64,000 nt of DNA from Acidovorax sp. Leaf160 (GCF_001424265.1 NZ_LMOV01000002.1:62001-126000), one strand, 5' to 3'; counted from the first letter of the stretch, positions 28,131 through 41,416 are shown. The notes: generated from the sequence alone by a model not told the origin. Made by a program: numbers and translations.

Positions 28131-28452
28131 GGAAGGGCGAGTGTGGTGTGGTCAGTTCGGCCGGCACCAGTGCGGCAGGAGCAGGCGCGTGCGGGTTCGC
28201 CGCATGGGCGGCTGGGCCTGCCACCACGCCGGCTTTGCGGGCAGCGCTGCGGTGCTTCCACCAGCGCGGCACCATGCCCAGCACGCCGACGACCAGCCCG
28301 GAGGCGAAGGCCGTCAGCACGACCAGCACCATCGGTGCCCGCCACTGCGTGCCGAAGAAGAAGTGCACGGTGGCGTCCTGCTGGTTGTTCAGCGCGAAGG
28401 CGAACAGGGTAAAAAAAATGGCTGCCTTGAGCAGCCACAGAAAATATTTCAT
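28120..28452 (-). CDS. lapA: LapA-family membrane protein (DUF1049)
   Basis: A 110-aa inner-membrane protein from MKYFLWLLKAAIFFTLFAFA, with two hydrophobic helices separated by the LapA motif ALNNQQDATVHFFFG. The C-terminal tail is Ala/Pro/His-rich. It is paired with LapB as in E. coli and lies downstream of rpsA-ihfB, the conserved order in many proteobacteria. Confidence 0.85.
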   Translation of the reverse strand: MKYFLWLLKAAIFFTLFAFALNNQQDATVHFFFGTQWRAPMVLVVLTAFASGLVVGVLGMVPRWWKHRSAARKAGVVAGPAAHAANPHAPAPAALVPAELTTPHSPFHGI

Positions 28453-28649
28453 GCGTCTCCCCGGTGGATCGTCGATTCTACGGTCGCACGGCAGGAGGCG
28501 CGGAGCCACGGGGCAGGGCCTTCGTCGACCCCCGCGCAGGAGCAGCGCAGGGCAGGAGCAGCGGCCGGGACGCTGGGCGGCGCGTCAAACCCTGCAAGCC
28601 CTTCGGAGGCCGGGGCTGGCACGTCAATTTCATGCCATTTTGACCGTCC

Positions 28650-28694
28650 GCGCTTGATATATATGGATATGATGCTATCAAATATATAGCATCA
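28650..28694. repeat. Interspersed intergenic repeat (copy C)
   Basis: CGCGCTTGATATATATGG is followed by GATGCTATCAAATATATAGCATC between lapA and ihfB. GATGCTAT and ATAGCATC are perfect inverted arms around an A/T loop. The repeat ends at the ihfB stop codon and may act as its transcription terminator. Confidence 0.65.
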
Positions 28695-29003
28695 ATCGTC
28701 CGAGGCGTCTTTCAGTTGCGCAGTGCGCTGGTCCACCGCCTCGCGCAGGGCCTTGCCTGGCTTGAAGTGGGGCACCCGCTTTTCCGGAATGGCCACCGCT
28801 TCGCCGCTGCGTGGGTTGCGGCCCATGCGGGGCGGGCGCCGGTTGACCGAAAAGCTGCCGAAACCGCGGATCTCGATCCGGTGCCCGCGCACCAGTGCGT
28901 CGCCCACCGCGTCCAGAATGGTCTTGACGGCCTGTTCGGCGTCGCGCTGGGTGAGCTGGCTGAATCGCGCAGCCAGGTCTTCGACGAGGTCTGATCGGGT
29001 CAT
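28692..29003 (-). CDS. ihfB: Integration host factor subunit beta
   Basis: A 103-aa DNA-bending protein from [14 protein letters not shown]; an ATG ten codons upstream (29033) is a less likely start. Typical elements are [21 protein letters not shown] and the beta-arm [20 protein letters not shown] with the DNA-intercalating Pro. It pairs with IHF-alpha to bend DNA in recombination, replication and transcription. Its place directly downstream of rpsA is conserved. Confidence 0.92.
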   Translation of the reverse strand: MTRSDLVEDLAARFSQLTQRDAEQAVKTILDAVGDALVRGHRIEIRGFGSFSVNRRPPRMGRNPRSGEAVAIPEKRVPHFKPGKALREAVDQRTAQLKDASDD

Positions 29004-29123
29004 GGAAGGCTTTGCAGGATCGGAAGGTGTCATCGGAAAAGAAGGCGGGCGCCCGAAGCGCCCGCCGTTGGTGCCTGCCGGGGCGAACCCCGGCGGTCAG
29101 TAGCCGATCTGGCTGGTGATGGC

Positions 29124-30809
29124 TTACTTGTCGGAGTTGTCCAGCTTGGCGCGCAGCAGGGCGCCCAGGCTGGTCGTGCCGGCGCTTTCGCGGCTCGATT
29201 GCTGCGACAGGCTGGCCATGGCGCCTTGCTCGTCGGCCATGTCCTTTTGCTTGATCGACAGCTGGATGTTGCGGGTCTTGCGATCCACGTTCACCACCAC
29301 GGCCGTGACTTCGTCGCCTTCCTTCAGCACGTTGCGGGCATCTTCCACGCGGTCGCGGGAGATTTCCGAAGCGCGCAGGTAGCCCACGATGTCTTCGCCC
29401 AGGTCGATTTCAGCGCCACGGGCGTCCACGGTCTTGACCTTGCCGGTCACCGTCTGGCCCTTGTCGTTCACCGTCACGAAGGTGGTGAATGGGTCGCCGT
29501 CGAGCTGCTTGATGCCCAGCGAGATGCGTTCGCGGTCCACGTCCACGGCCAGCACGATGGCTTCGACTTCCTGGCCCTTCTTGTAGTTGCGGACAGCGGC
29601 TTCACCAGCCTCGTTCCACGACAGGTCGGACAGGTGCACCAGACCGTCGATGCCGGCAGCCAGGCCCACGAACACGCCGAAGTCGGTGATCGACTTGATC
29701 GGGCCCTTGACGCGGTCGCCACGCTTGGTGTTTTGCGCGAACTCTTGCCATGGGTTGGCCTTGCACTGCTTCATGCCCAGGCTGATGCGGCGCTTGTCTT
29801 CGTCGATCTCGAGGACCATGACTTCGACTTCGTCACCCAGCGACACGAGCTTGGAAGGAGCGATGTTCTTGTTCGTCCAGTCCATTTCGGACACGTGCAC
29901 CAGGCCTTCGATGCCGGGTTCCAGCTCCACGAACGCGCCGTAGTCGGCAATGTTCGTGACCTTGCCGAACAGGCGGGTGCCCGAAGGATAGCGGCGCGAA
30001 ACGCCCATCCATGGGTCGTCGCCCATCTGCTTCAGACCCAGCGAGACACGGTTCTTCTCGGTGTCGAACTTCAGGATCTTGGCCATGATTTCCTGGCCAG
30101 CCGTCACCACTTCGGAAGGGTGACGCACGCGGCGCCACGCCATGTCGGTGATGTGCAGTAGGCCGTCGATGCCGCCCAGGTCCACGAACGCACCGTATTC
30201 GGTGATGTTCTTGACCACGCCCTGCACGATGGAGCCTTCCTTCAGGGTTTCCATCAGCTTGGCGCGCTCTTCGCCCATGGAGGCTTCCACCACGGCGCGG
30301 CGGCTCAGCACCACGTTGTTGCGCTTGCGGTCGAGCTTGATGACCTTGAATTCCAGGGTCTTGTTTTCGTAAGGCGTCAGGTCCTTGATCGGACGCGTGT
30401 CGATCAGGGAGCCGGGCAGGAAGGCGCGGATGCCGTTGACCAGCACCGTCAGGCCGCCCTTGACCTTGCCGCTGGTCGTGCCGGTGACGAATTCGCCGGA
30501 TTCCAGGGCCTTTTCCAGCGCCAGCCACGAGGCCAAGCGCTTGGCGGTGTCACGCGACAGGATGGTGTCGCCGTAACCGTTTTCGATCGAGCCGATGGCC
30601 ACGGAGACGAAGTCACCGACTTGCACTTCGACTTCGCCCTTGTCGTTCTTGAACTCTTCCAGGGGCACGTAGGCTTCGGACTTGAGGCCTGCGTTCACCA
30701 CGACGAAGTTGTGCTCGACGCGCACGACTTCAGCGGTGATGACTTCGCCTGGGCGCATTTCGGTGCGCGTCAACGACTCTTCAAAAAGGGCGGCAAAAGA
30801 TTCAGACAT
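29124..30809 (-). CDS. rpsA: 30S ribosomal protein S1
   Basis: A 561-aa protein made of six S1 (OB-fold) repeats, seen as recurring blocks such as [41 protein letters not shown] and [21 protein letters not shown]. It binds mRNA at the ribosome and helps start translation. The length is normal for the proteobacterial six-domain form. Confidence 0.97.
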   Translation of the reverse strand: MSESFAALFEESLTRTEMRPGEVITAEVVRVEHNFVVVNAGLKSEAYVPLEEFKNDKGEVEVQVGDFVSVAIGSIENGYGDTILSRDTAKRLASWLALEKALESGEFVTGTTSGKVKGGLTVLVNGIRAFLPGSLIDTRPIKDLTPYENKTLEFKVIKLDRKRNNVVLSRRAVVEASMGEERAKLMETLKEGSIVQGVVKNITEYGAFVDLGGIDGLLHITDMAWRRVRHPSEVVTAGQEIMAKILKFDTEKNRVSLGLKQMGDDPWMGVSRRYPSGTRLFGKVTNIADYGAFVELEPGIEGLVHVSEMDWTNKNIAPSKLVSLGDEVEVMVLEIDEDKRRISLGMKQCKANPWQEFAQNTKRGDRVKGPIKSITDFGVFVGLAAGIDGLVHLSDLSWNEAGEAAVRNYKKGQEVEAIVLAVDVDRERISLGIKQLDGDPFTTFVTVNDKGQTVTGKVKTVDARGAEIDLGEDIVGYLRASEISRDRVEDARNVLKEGDEVTAVVVNVDRKTRNIQLSIKQKDMADEQGAMASLSQQSSRESAGTTSLGALLRAKLDNSDK

Positions 30810-30994
30810 GTATTTCCTAGCGCCGCAAACAGGTTTCCGACAGCACCATTGCCGTCGTTTCTAAGACTGCCTGCGGAAGGTTGTGCGGCGGAGGCCGCGG
30901 TTGGGTTGCGAACCACGCGAGCCGGGCGCTGGACGCGCGGCGGGGGCTCGGTGGGCCAGTGCGGGGCGGCTTTTCACCCCGCGGTGCTGGTCGG

Positions 30995-33019
30995 TCACTG
31001 CAAGGCAGCGAACGGCTGGCGTTCCTGCCACCAGGCAATGACCTGCTCGACGGCCTCATCGATCGTGAGCAGGGAATTGTCCAGCACCAGGGCATCCTGC
31101 GCGGGCTTGAGCGGCGCGACGCTGCGGGAGCTGTCCCGGGCATCGCGCGCCTCCAAGTCGGCGCGAAGGTCGGCTATGTTAGCCGAAATTCCCTTTGAAA
31201 TCAACTGTTTATGGCGGCGCTCCGCCCGGCAGGCGGCACTGGCGGTGAGATACACCTTCAGGGGCGCGTTCGGGAAGATCACCGTGCCCATGTCGCGACC
31301 GTCGGCGACCAGGCCCGGCAGCTGCTGGAAGCTGTGCTGGAGCTCGACCAGTGCCTCGCGGACCTGGGGCAGGGCGGACACGCGCGAGGCGTTCATGCCG
31401 GCCTCTTCGGTGCGGATGGCTTCGGTCACATCGGCCTCGCCCAGCCACACGTGGCCGGCCTCGAAGCGCACCGGCAGCGCCCGGGCCAGCGCGGCGATGC
31501 GAGGTTCGTGGTCGGCATCGATCTGCAGTCCGGCCTGCACGGCGGCCAGGGCCGCGATGCGGTACATGGCGCCTGAGTCCAGGAAGCGATAGCCCAATCG
31601 CTTGGCCACGGCGGCAGCGACGGTGCCCTTGCCGGAGGCCGTGGGTCCGTCGATGCAGATCACCGGAATGCTTGCGACGGGCGCCTGAGCGACCGTGAAG
31701 AGCGCCTCGAAGTAGTCCGGGAAGGTCTTGGCCACGCATTGCGGATCGAGGATGCGCACCGGCAGCCCGGCGGGGTTGAACGCCGCGAGCGAAAAGCACA
31801 TGGCGACCCGGTGGTCGTCATAGGTGTGGATGCTGGCAGCGCGCCAGTCGCCCGGGCGGGCGGGCGGGGTCACGCGGATGAAGTCGGCGCCTTCTTCCAC
31901 GGTCGCGCCCAGCTTGCGCAGCTCTGCGGCCATCGCGGCGATGCGGTCGGTTTCCTTCACGCGCCAGCTGGCGATGTTGCGCAGCGTGGTGGTGCCGTCG
32001 GCATAGAGCGCCATCACGGCCAGCGTCATGGCGGCGTCAGGGATGTGGTTGCAGTCCATGTCGATGGCCTTGAGAGGCCATGCGCCTCGGCGGATCGTCA
32101 GCCAGTTCGGGCCGCTTTCGACCTGCGCGCCCATCGCCTGGGCCGCTTCGACGAAGCGGATGTCGCCCTGGATGGAATCCTGCCCCACACCCAGCACCTT
32201 CACGCCCTGCGTGCCCGCCGTGCCCGTGGCTAGCGCGCCCAGTGCGATGAAATAGCTGGCGGAAGAGGCGTCGGCCTCGACATGGATGCTGCCGGGCGAG
32301 CGGTACTGGCTGCCGGCCGGAATCGTGAAGCGCTGCCATGCGTCGTGGCGCACATCGATGCCGAAGCGCGCCAGCAGTTCCAGCGTGATGTGGATGTAGG
32401 GGCGCGAAATCAGTTCGCCCACCACCTCGATCACCACGTCCTGCGTGCGGGCCACCAGCGGCAGTGCCATCAGCAGCGCCGTGAGAAACTGGCTGGAGAC
32501 GTCGCCGCGCACGCGGATCGGTTCGCTCAGCGACAGAGGCGGCACGCCGCCCTGGTGGGCGATGCGCAGCGGCGGAAAGCCTTCGTTGCCCAGGTAGTCG
32601 ATATGGCAGCCCAGCTGGCGCAGCGCAGAGACCAGATCGCCAATCGGTCGCTCGTGCATGCGGGGCACGCCGGACAACTCGAACTCGCCGCCCAGCAGTG
32701 CGAGCGCAGCCGTCAGCGGCCGCATGGCCGTGCCGGCATTGCCGAGGAACAAGCGCGACGGGGACCGGGCCGCGTTTTCCCCCAGGCCGGTGATGCGCAC
32801 GATGCTGCCCGATTCCTCCACCATGCAGCCGATCTGCCGCAGCGCGTCCAGCATCACCCGCGTGTCGTCCGATGCCAGCAGGTCATGAACCTCGGTGATG
32901 CCATGGCTCAGCGCCGCCAGCAACAGCACGCGGTTGGAAATGCTTTTGGAGCCGGGCAGCTGCACGCTGCCGCCGGCCGAGGCCAGCGCAGGGAGGTCGA
33001 GAAATGCGGTGGTGTACAT
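30995..33019 (-). CDS. aroA-cmk: Fused 3-phosphoshikimate 1-carboxyvinyltransferase / cytidylate kinase
   Basis: A 674-aa single frame encoding two enzymes usually made from adjacent genes. Residues 1 to about 440 are EPSP synthase (aromatic pathway): [38 protein letters not shown], and DYDDHRVA-like [15 protein letters not shown]. From about 450, [20 protein letters not shown] begins CMP kinase with its P-loop, then [12 protein letters not shown] and [13 protein letters not shown]. The junction is a short Ala/Val-rich linker. The start codon overlaps the tyrA stop. Fusion of AroA with Cmk is known in related bacteria; here it seems intact in both halves. Confidence 0.93.
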   Translation of the reverse strand: MYTTAFLDLPALASAGGSVQLPGSKSISNRVLLLAALSHGITEVHDLLASDDTRVMLDALRQIGCMVEESGSIVRITGLGENAARSPSRLFLGNAGTAMRPLTAALALLGGEFELSGVPRMHERPIGDLVSALRQLGCHIDYLGNEGFPPLRIAHQGGVPPLSLSEPIRVRGDVSSQFLTALLMALPLVARTQDVVIEVVGELISRPYIHITLELLARFGIDVRHDAWQRFTIPAGSQYRSPGSIHVEADASSASYFIALGALATGTAGTQGVKVLGVGQDSIQGDIRFVEAAQAMGAQVESGPNWLTIRRGAWPLKAIDMDCNHIPDAAMTLAVMALYADGTTTLRNIASWRVKETDRIAAMAAELRKLGATVEEGADFIRVTPPARPGDWRAASIHTYDDHRVAMCFSLAAFNPAGLPVRILDPQCVAKTFPDYFEALFTVAQAPVASIPVICIDGPTASGKGTVAAAVAKRLGYRFLDSGAMYRIAALAAVQAGLQIDADHEPRIAALARALPVRFEAGHVWLGEADVTEAIRTEEAGMNASRVSALPQVREALVELQHSFQQLPGLVADGRDMGTVIFPNAPLKVYLTASAACRAERRHKQLISKGISANIADLRADLEARDARDSSRSVAPLKPAQDALVLDNSLLTIDEAVEQVIAWWQERQPFAALQ

Positions 33020-33906
33020 CAGGAGACGTTCTTGTTCGTTCTTTGCGCGCCCATGCGCCAGTGCGTTCGCGTGGCGCTGGCCAGCGTGATGAGGTCTTCG
33101 ACCGCCTGGCCGTCGTCCGCCTGCATGGCTCGCTCGAAGTCGCCCAGCGCCTGCTTGAAGAGGCGGGCCTGCAGCAGCAGCTCCTCGCGATTGGCGAGCA
33201 GGATGTCGCGCCACATCTTCGGGTCGCTGGCGGCGATGCGGGTGAAGTCCCTGAAGCCCGGGCCGCCCAGCGACAGGAAGGCGTCGCCCTCGGTTTGCGC
33301 CGTGATGCTGTTCATGATCGAGAAGGCCAGCATGTGCGGCAGATGGCTGACGGCCGCGAAGGCGGCATCGTGCGACTCCGGCGACATGCTCTGCACGTGG
33401 CAGCCCAACGCCTTCCACACCGCTTCGGCCCGCTGCAGGTGGGCGGTGAGGGTGCGCTCGGTCGGGGTCAGGATGACCTGCCGGCCGGTGTAGAGATCGA
33501 CATCGGCATGCTCGACCCCGGAGACTTCGCGGCCGGTGATGGGATGCGCCGGCACGAAAGAGCCGACCTGGTCCCGCAGCGCCTGGCGCGCGGCCTGCAC
33601 CACGTCGGTCTTGGTGGAGCCCACGTCCATGATCAGCATCTGCGGCGTGACCAGGTGCTTGATGGCTTTCAGCGTGGACTCGGTCGCAGCCACCGGCACG
33701 GCCAGCAGCACGATGTCGGCGCCGGCCACGGCCAGCAGCGCGGAGGGTGCTTCGACGTCGATCACGCCGAGCTGGCGCGCGCGGTCGGTGGTGGAGGGCG
33801 ACTTGCTGTAGCCGACCACCCGCTTGACGAGCCCGGCCTGCTTGAGCGCCAGCGCGAACGAGCCGCCCATGAGTCCGCAGCCGATGAGGCCGAGCTGCTC
33901 AAACAT
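33019..33906 (-). CDS. tyrA: Prephenate dehydrogenase
   Basis: A 295-aa NAD(P)-dependent enzyme of tyrosine synthesis. The N-terminal [22 protein letters not shown] is the nucleotide-binding GxGxxG loop, and VGSTKTDVV plus [17 protein letters not shown] are TyrA signatures. It sits between pheA and aroA-cmk in the conserved aromatic amino acid gene run; it lies 99 bp from pheA and overlaps aroA-cmk by one base. Confidence 0.92.
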   Translation of the reverse strand: MFEQLGLIGCGLMGGSFALALKQAGLVKRVVGYSKSPSTTDRARQLGVIDVEAPSALLAVAGADIVLLAVPVAATESTLKAIKHLVTPQMLIMDVGSTKTDVVQAARQALRDQVGSFVPAHPITGREVSGVEHADVDLYTGRQVILTPTERTLTAHLQRAEAVWKALGCHVQSMSPESHDAAFAAVSHLPHMLAFSIMNSITAQTEGDAFLSLGGPGFRDFTRIAASDPKMWRDILLANREELLLQARLFKQALGDFERAMQADDGQAVEDLITLASATRTHWRMGAQRTNKNVS

Positions 33907-34005
33907 GCCGGGCCTTCCGTCGCGGGGTGGGCGCTATCGCTGCGGCTGCACGGGGCCGCAAGCCGCTGTGGAGGCCGTCCATCGGCAAGCTGCTCGTGGG
34001 CCTGG

Positions 34006-35103
34006 TCATGGCGCGACCGGGTAGGAGCCCAGCACCTTGTAGAACGCGCACAGGCTGCGCAGTTCTTCCAGCGCCCGGGCCACGTGCGGCTGGCTGGGGT
34101 GGCCGTCCAGGTCGATGTAGAAGTAGTACTCCCACTGTCCGGTGCGGGCCGGGCGCGACTCGAAACGCGTCATCGACACGCCGTGCTTCTTGAGCGGCAC
34201 CAGCAGGTCGTGCACCGCCCCCGGCTGGTTGGGCACGGAGATGACGAGGCTGGTGCAGTCCTTGGCCGATGCGGGCGGCGTCGGCAGGGTGTGCGGCAGG
34301 CAGATCACGGCGAAACGGGTGCGGTTGTACGCGTCGTCCTGGATCGCATGCGAGACGATGTGCAGGCCGAATTGCGATGCCGCGCGCTCGCTGGCGATGC
34401 CGGCCCATGCCGGGTTGGTGGCCGCCAGCCGCGCGCCTTCGGCGTTGCTGGACACCGGGCGGCGCTCCACATGCGGAAGGTGCTTGGACAGCCACGCCTG
34501 GCACTGTGCCAGTGCCTGCGGATGGGCCAGCACGGCTTCGATGCCTTCCAGGCTGTTGGACTGCCGCAGCAGGTTGTGCCGCACCAGCAGGCTGACTTCG
34601 CCCACCACATGGCAGGGCGTGTGCAGGAAGAGGTCGAGCGAGCGCGTGACCACGCCTTCGACGGAGTTCTCGACGCCGACCACGCCGTACTGCGCGCTGC
34701 CGGCAGCCGTGGCGTGGAACACTTCGTCGAAGTTGGCGCAGTACATCAGGTCGGCCGCGCCACCGAAGAATTCCACGGCCGCCTGCTCGCAGAACGTGCC
34801 GGCCGGGCCCAGGACCGCCACGCGCTGCGGGGCTTCGAGCGCCAGGCAGGCCGACATGATCTCGCGCCAGATGGCGGCCACGTGCGGGCCCTTGAGCGGG
34901 CCGGGGTTGGCGGTCTGGATCTTGTCGATCACCTGCGCCACCCGGTCGGGGCGGAAGAAAGGCGTGCCCTCGCGCTTCTTGACCTCACCCACCTGCTCGG
35001 CCACCAGTGCGCGCTGGTTGAGAAGGGTCAGCAACTGCTGATCGATGCTGTCGATCTGCACGCGCAGGCTGGCGAGATCGGAGGAGGCTTGCGGAGTGGA
35101 CAT
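34006..35103 (-). CDS. pheA: Bifunctional chorismate mutase / prephenate dehydratase (P-protein)
   Basis: A 365-aa enzyme. The first about 90 residues are an AroQ-type chorismate mutase helix bundle (LRVQIDSIDQQLLTLLNQRA). The prephenate dehydratase domain follows (VAVLGPAGTFCEQAA, YGVVGVENSVEGVVTRSLD). A C-terminal ACT domain has the ESRPARTGQWEYYFYIDLDGH signature, suggesting feedback control by phenylalanine. serC is 54 bp upstream. Confidence 0.94.
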   Translation of the reverse strand: MSTPQASSDLASLRVQIDSIDQQLLTLLNQRALVAEQVGEVKKREGTPFFRPDRVAQVIDKIQTANPGPLKGPHVAAIWREIMSACLALEAPQRVAVLGPAGTFCEQAAVEFFGGAADLMYCANFDEVFHATAAGSAQYGVVGVENSVEGVVTRSLDLFLHTPCHVVGEVSLLVRHNLLRQSNSLEGIEAVLAHPQALAQCQAWLSKHLPHVERRPVSSNAEGARLAATNPAWAGIASERAASQFGLHIVSHAIQDDAYNRTRFAVICLPHTLPTPPASAKDCTSLVISVPNQPGAVHDLLVPLKKHGVSMTRFESRPARTGQWEYYFYIDLDGHPSQPHVARALEELRSLCAFYKVLGSYPVAP

Positions 35104-35157
35104 CGGGGTGGGGTGTCTGAGAGGGTGGGGCGGTGACCGAAGGTGGATGGCTGCGGG

Positions 35158-36279
35158 TCAGGCGTGCTTCTGCTCGAAGTCCTGCATGTAGGCCACCAGC
35201 GCTTCGACGCCTTCGATGGGCATGGCGTTGTAGAGGCTGGCACGCATGCCGCCCACCGACTTGTGCCCCTTCAGCTGCAGCAGTCCGTGCTCCTTGGCCC
35301 CGGCCAGGAAGGCGTCGTTGCGCGATTCGTCGCGCAGCAGGAACGGGATGTTCATGCGCGAGCGCGCCGTCGGGGCCACCTTGTTGAAGTACAGCTGCGA
35401 CTGGTCGATGTAGTCGTAGAGCCGGGCCGCCTTGGCCATGTTGCGCCGCTCCATCGCCTCGATGCCGGTGGCGCCGCCTTCGGTCTGGCTCTTGAGCCAC
35501 TGGAAGGTCAGGCCGGCGATGTAGATGCTCCAGGTCGGCGGCGTGTTGTACATGGACTGGTTGTCCGCCACGATCTTGTAATCGAAGGCGCTGGGGCAGA
35601 TCGGCAGAGCATGGCCCAGCAGGTCTTCCCGCACGACCACCAGCGTCAGGCCGGCAGGGCCCAGATTCTTCTGCGCACCACCGAAGGCCAAGCCCACCCG
35701 CGACCAGTCCACCGGGCGCGACGCCACATGCGAGGAGAAATCGATGACCAGGGGCGCATCGCTGCCCAGCGCCTTCAGGTCGGGCAACTGCTGGAATTCG
35801 ACGCCGTGGATGGTTTCGTTGCTGCACAGATGCACGTAGCTGGCGCCGCGGCTCAGCTGCCAGGCGGCCGGGTCGGGCACGGTGGTGAAGCCGCTCTCTT
35901 CGCCAGACGCCACCACGCGGACTTCGGACGCGTAGCGCTTCGCTTCCTTTTGCGACTTCTGGCTCCAGCTGCCGGTCACCACGACATCGACCGTGCCAGC
36001 GCGGGACAGGTTCAGGGGCACGATGGCGTTTTCGGCCAAGCCTCCGCCCTGCATGAACAGAATCTTGAACTCGGGCGGCACCGCCAGCAGCTCGCGCAGG
36101 TCGGCTTCGGCCTGCTCGTAGATGGCGATGAATTCCTTGCCGCGATGGCTCATCTCCATCACACCCATGCCGCTGCCGTGCCAGTCCAGCATCTCCGCTG
36201 CGGCCTGCTGCAGCACTTCGGCGGGTATGGCGGCGGGGCCGGCAGAAAAGTTGTAGGGACGGTTCATGGCGGAATTCAT
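35158..36279 (-). CDS. serC: Phosphoserine aminotransferase
   Basis: A 373-aa PLP enzyme of serine and pyridoxal synthesis. [17 protein letters not shown] at the N-terminus and [16 protein letters not shown], with the PLP-binding Lys, are diagnostic. A second in-frame ATG four codons in (36267, MNRPYN) is also a reasonable start. It lies between gyrA and pheA, as in many beta-proteobacteria. Confidence 0.94.
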   Translation of the reverse strand: MNSAMNRPYNFSAGPAAIPAEVLQQAAAEMLDWHGSGMGVMEMSHRGKEFIAIYEQAEADLRELLAVPPEFKILFMQGGGLAENAIVPLNLSRAGTVDVVVTGSWSQKSQKEAKRYASEVRVVASGEESGFTTVPDPAAWQLSRGASYVHLCSNETIHGVEFQQLPDLKALGSDAPLVIDFSSHVASRPVDWSRVGLAFGGAQKNLGPAGLTLVVVREDLLGHALPICPSAFDYKIVADNQSMYNTPPTWSIYIAGLTFQWLKSQTEGGATGIEAMERRNMAKAARLYDYIDQSQLYFNKVAPTARSRMNIPFLLRDESRNDAFLAGAKEHGLLQLKGHKSVGGMRASLYNAMPIEGVEALVAYMQDFEQKHA

Positions 36280-36294
36280 GGGTCAAAAAGGCTC

Positions 36295-36339
36295 CCAGCG
36301 CTTATGCAATAAGCGCTGGTAGCTATTAAAACAATAGCA
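36295..36339. repeat. Interspersed intergenic repeat (copy D)
   Basis: CCAGCGCTTATGCAATAAGCGCTGG forms one hairpin and GCTATTAAAACAATAGC a second. They sit between gyrA and serC. This is the most symmetrical copy in the window. Confidence 0.7.
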
Positions 36340-36376
36340 AATGCGGCCGCTGGGCCGGCCTCGCGGCTGCTGCGGG

Positions 36377-39040
<2,664 letters not shown>

Positions 39041-39273
39041 GGCAACAGAGGGACGACGGGGAGCGACAGGGAAGATTCATTTTAGTTCCAAGACTGTGTC
39101 GCGGGTTTGCAACATAACGGCGCCATCGCGCTTCTGTCCTACGGTGCACACCCCGCCAAAACCATCTTTGGGTTGTTACGTATGGCACAATCAAATCAAC
39201 GTTTTTAGTGATGGTCACTGAGGACGTCCCTGATTCGCAGCGCGGCTGCGGCTTTTTCCCCAAGAGGAGAACC
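39041..39273. promoter_or_regulatory. gyrA/ompA divergent promoter region
   Basis: This 233-bp gap separates divergent gyrA and the OmpA-like gene. A/T-rich elements near 39170-39205 (TTGTTACGTATGGCACAATC) could be part of the outer membrane gene promoter. A good ribosome-binding site, AGAGGAGA, lies at 39263-39270 just before the ATG at 39274. No small ORF is convincing. Confidence 0.4.
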
Positions 39274-39936
39274 ATGAAGAAACTGAACAAAGTGGCGATG
39301 TTGTTGGCCTCTGCCGTAATCGCGACGTCGGCTGGCGCCCAGGTCAAGGCAGCTGATGGCGGCAAGGTCATCGACAACTGGCAAAACGGCAGCGGCGAGT
39401 TGGTCTGGAAGAACGGCACCAACGAACTCTGCTGGCGCGACGCCAACTGGACCCCCGCCACGGCCGCTGTCGGCTGCGACGGCGCTCTGGTTGTTCAGGC
39501 TGCCGCTCCTGCTCCTGCAGCTGCTCCCGCTCCAGCCGCTGCTCCCGCACCGGCTCCAGCTCCCGCACCTGCAGTGGCTTCGAAGGTCACCTACGCTGCT
39601 GACGCGTTCTTCGACTTCGACAAGTCCGTGCTGAAGCCAGAAGGCAAGGCCAAGCTGGACGACCTGGTCTCCAAGGTCAAGGGCATCAACCTGGAAGTCA
39701 TCATCGCCGTGGGTCACACCGACTCCATCGGTACCGATGCGTACAACCAGAAGCTGTCGGTCCGTCGTTCCGAAGCCGTGAAGGCGTATCTGGTGTCCAA
39801 GGGCATCGAACGCAACCGCGTCTACACCGAAGGCAAGGGCGAGAAGCAGCCTATCGCTGACAACAAGACGAAGGAAGGCCGCGCCAAGAACCGTCGCGTT
39901 GAAATCGAAGTGGTGGGCACCCGCGCCTCCAACTGA
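39274..39936 (+). CDS. OmpA-family outer membrane/peptidoglycan-binding protein
   Basis: A 220-aa exported protein starting MKKLNKVAMLLASAVIATSA, a signal peptide cleaved near AGA-Q. A small N-terminal domain (about 25-80) is followed by an Ala-Pro hinge (AAPAPAAAP repeats) and a C-terminal OmpA-like peptidoglycan-binding domain: FFDFDKSVLKPEGKAKLD, GHTDSIGTDAYNQKLSVRR, and NRRVEIEV. There is no eight-stranded barrel, so it is an OmpA-like cell-wall anchor rather than full OmpA. It precedes ubiG, as in many beta-proteobacteria. Confidence 0.88.
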   Translation: MKKLNKVAMLLASAVIATSAGAQVKAADGGKVIDNWQNGSGELVWKNGTNELCWRDANWTPATAAVGCDGALVVQAAAPAPAAAPAPAAAPAPAPAPAPAVASKVTYAADAFFDFDKSVLKPEGKAKLDDLVSKVKGINLEVIIAVGHTDSIGTDAYNQKLSVRRSEAVKAYLVSKGIERNRVYTEGKGEKQPIADNKTKEGRAKNRRVEIEVVGTRASN

Positions 39937-39961
39937 TCGATCTTCGACCGATCCCAAAAAG

Positions 39962-39986
39962 AGCCCCGGAAACGGGGCTTTTTTTA
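39962..39986 (+). terminator. Rho-independent terminator after the OmpA-like gene
   Basis: AGCCCCG-GAAA-CGGGGCT followed by a run of seven T bases. It is 25 bp past the stop codon. Confidence 0.9.
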
Positions 39987-40019
39987 TGCGCGTCTTTTTC
40001 TTGGTGGGACAATCCAACG

Positions 40020-40733
40020 ATGATCGAACACGTCAATGCCGACCCGGCCGAACTGGCCAAGTTTTCCGAACTGGCTCACCGCTGGTGGGATGTGGAAAGC
40101 GAATTCAAGCCTCTGCACCAGATCAACCCGCTGCGACTGGACTGGATTGACCAGCTGGTCGGACTGAAGGGGCAGGCGGTGCTGGACGTGGGTTGCGGCG
40201 GAGGCATTCTGGCCGACTCGATGGCGCGTCGCGGCGCGGACGTGTTGGGCATCGATCTGTCGACGAAAGCGTTGCGGGTGGCCCAGTTGCATGCGCTGGA
40301 GGCAGAGACCCCGCGCGTCCAGTACCGTGAAGTCAGCGTCGAAGCGCTAGCTGCCGAAAGGCCGGCTTCTTTCGACGTGGTGACCTGTATGGAAATGCTG
40401 GAACACGTCCCGCAACCGGAATCGGTCGTGAAAGCTTGTTCACAATTGGTGAAACCCGGTGGTTGGGTTTTCTTTTCAACGATTAATCGCAATCCCAAAG
40501 CGTTCTTATTGGCGATTGTCGGCGCCGAGTATGTGCTGAAAATGCTCCCGCGCGGCACGCATGAATTTGCCAAGTTTCTCAAGCCCAACGAATTGGCGCA
40601 TGCCTGTCGCCAGGCGGGGCTGAACGTAACCCAGACCCGGGGTCTGGAGCACAACCCCCTGACCGGCCGCTACTGGCTGAGTGCGGATACCAGCGTCAAT
40701 TACCTGTTCGCAACCCAGCGGCCGCCACAGTGA
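40020..40733 (+). CDS. ubiG: Ubiquinone biosynthesis O-methyltransferase
   Basis: A 237-aa SAM-dependent methyltransferase performing both O-methylations of ubiquinone synthesis. LAHRWWDVESEFKPLHQINPLRLDWI at the N-terminus and VLDVGCGGGILADSMARRGA are UbiG hallmarks. Its stop overlaps the GTG start of gph. Confidence 0.95.
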   Translation: MIEHVNADPAELAKFSELAHRWWDVESEFKPLHQINPLRLDWIDQLVGLKGQAVLDVGCGGGILADSMARRGADVLGIDLSTKALRVAQLHALEAETPRVQYREVSVEALAAERPASFDVVTCMEMLEHVPQPESVVKACSQLVKPGGWVFFSTINRNPKAFLLAIVGAEYVLKMLPRGTHEFAKFLKPNELAHACRQAGLNVTQTRGLEHNPLTGRYWLSADTSVNYLFATQRPPQ

Positions 40734-41404
40734 ACCCAGCTATCTCCCCCCATTGCCAGGCCGTGCTTTTCGATCTGGACGGCACGCTGGTGGACAGCGC
40801 GCCCGATCTGGGCGCGGCGGCGGACAAGATGCGCGTCGACCGCGGTCTGCCGTCGTTGCCTTTGGCGGACTACCGCCCCATGGCCGGCGCTGGTGCCCGG
40901 GGCATGCTGGCTGTCGCCTTCGGAATGACGCCCGACCACGCCGACTTTGCCGCCATGCGCGAAGAATTCTTCGTCAACTACGAAGGCCGGCTTTTGCACG
41001 GGACATACGCTTTCGACGGGGTGCCTGAACTCATCGCCCAACTGCAGCGGCGCGGTCTTCCCTGGGGCGTGGTCACCAACAAGGCGGCCCGCTTCACGCA
41101 GCCTCTGGTGCAGGCGATGCCGCTGTTCGACTCCGCCCTGGCCGTGGTCAGCGGAGACACCACGCCCTTCTCGAAGCCGCATCCGGAGCCGCTGCTCGAA
41201 GCGGCGCGGCAGTTGGGAGTCGAGCCGCAGGCGTGCGTCTACGTCGGCGACGACGAACGGGACATCGTCGCGGGCCTGGCGGCAGGCATGAAAACCGTCG
41301 CTGCGACGTACGGGTACCTCGGCGCGGTGCCCATCGAGTCCTGGAAGGCCGATGCTGCGATTAAATCGCCGCTGGAGCTCTTGAAACTGCTGGGACTGGA
41401 CTAA
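40730..41404 (+). CDS. gph: Phosphoglycolate phosphatase (HAD family)
   Basis: A 224-aa HAD-superfamily hydrolase with a GTG start. The nucleophile motif is FDLDGTLVDSAPDL; WGVVTNKAA is motif II, and YVGDDERDIVAGLAAGMKT motifs III and IV. The ubiG-gph pair is conserved. The gene ends only 12 bp before mature ssrA, so its 3' end must hold the ssrA promoter, or ssrA is co-transcribed. Confidence 0.92.
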   Translation: MNPAISPHCQAVLFDLDGTLVDSAPDLGAAADKMRVDRGLPSLPLADYRPMAGAGARGMLAVAFGMTPDHADFAAMREEFFVNYEGRLLHGTYAFDGVPELIAQLQRRGLPWGVVTNKAARFTQPLVQAMPLFDSALAVVSGDTTPFSKPHPEPLLEAARQLGVEPQACVYVGDDERDIVAGLAAGMKTVAATYGYLGAVPIESWKADAAIKSPLELLKLLGLD

Positions 41405-41407
41405 GAT
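41381..41407 (+). promoter_or_regulatory. Candidate ssrA promoter inside the end of gph
   Basis: TTGAAA (41381-41386) and TAAGAT (41402-41407) with a 15-bp spacer lie 10 bp before the first base of tmRNA. The spacing is slightly short, so the call is tentative. Confidence 0.45.
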
Positions 41408-41416
41408 AGGAGTCTT

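Noticed and set aside
28716-30161. Plus-strand frames opposite rpsA and ihfB
   Set aside because: They mirror the S1 and IHF genes and have His/Asp-rich antisense composition with no family match.
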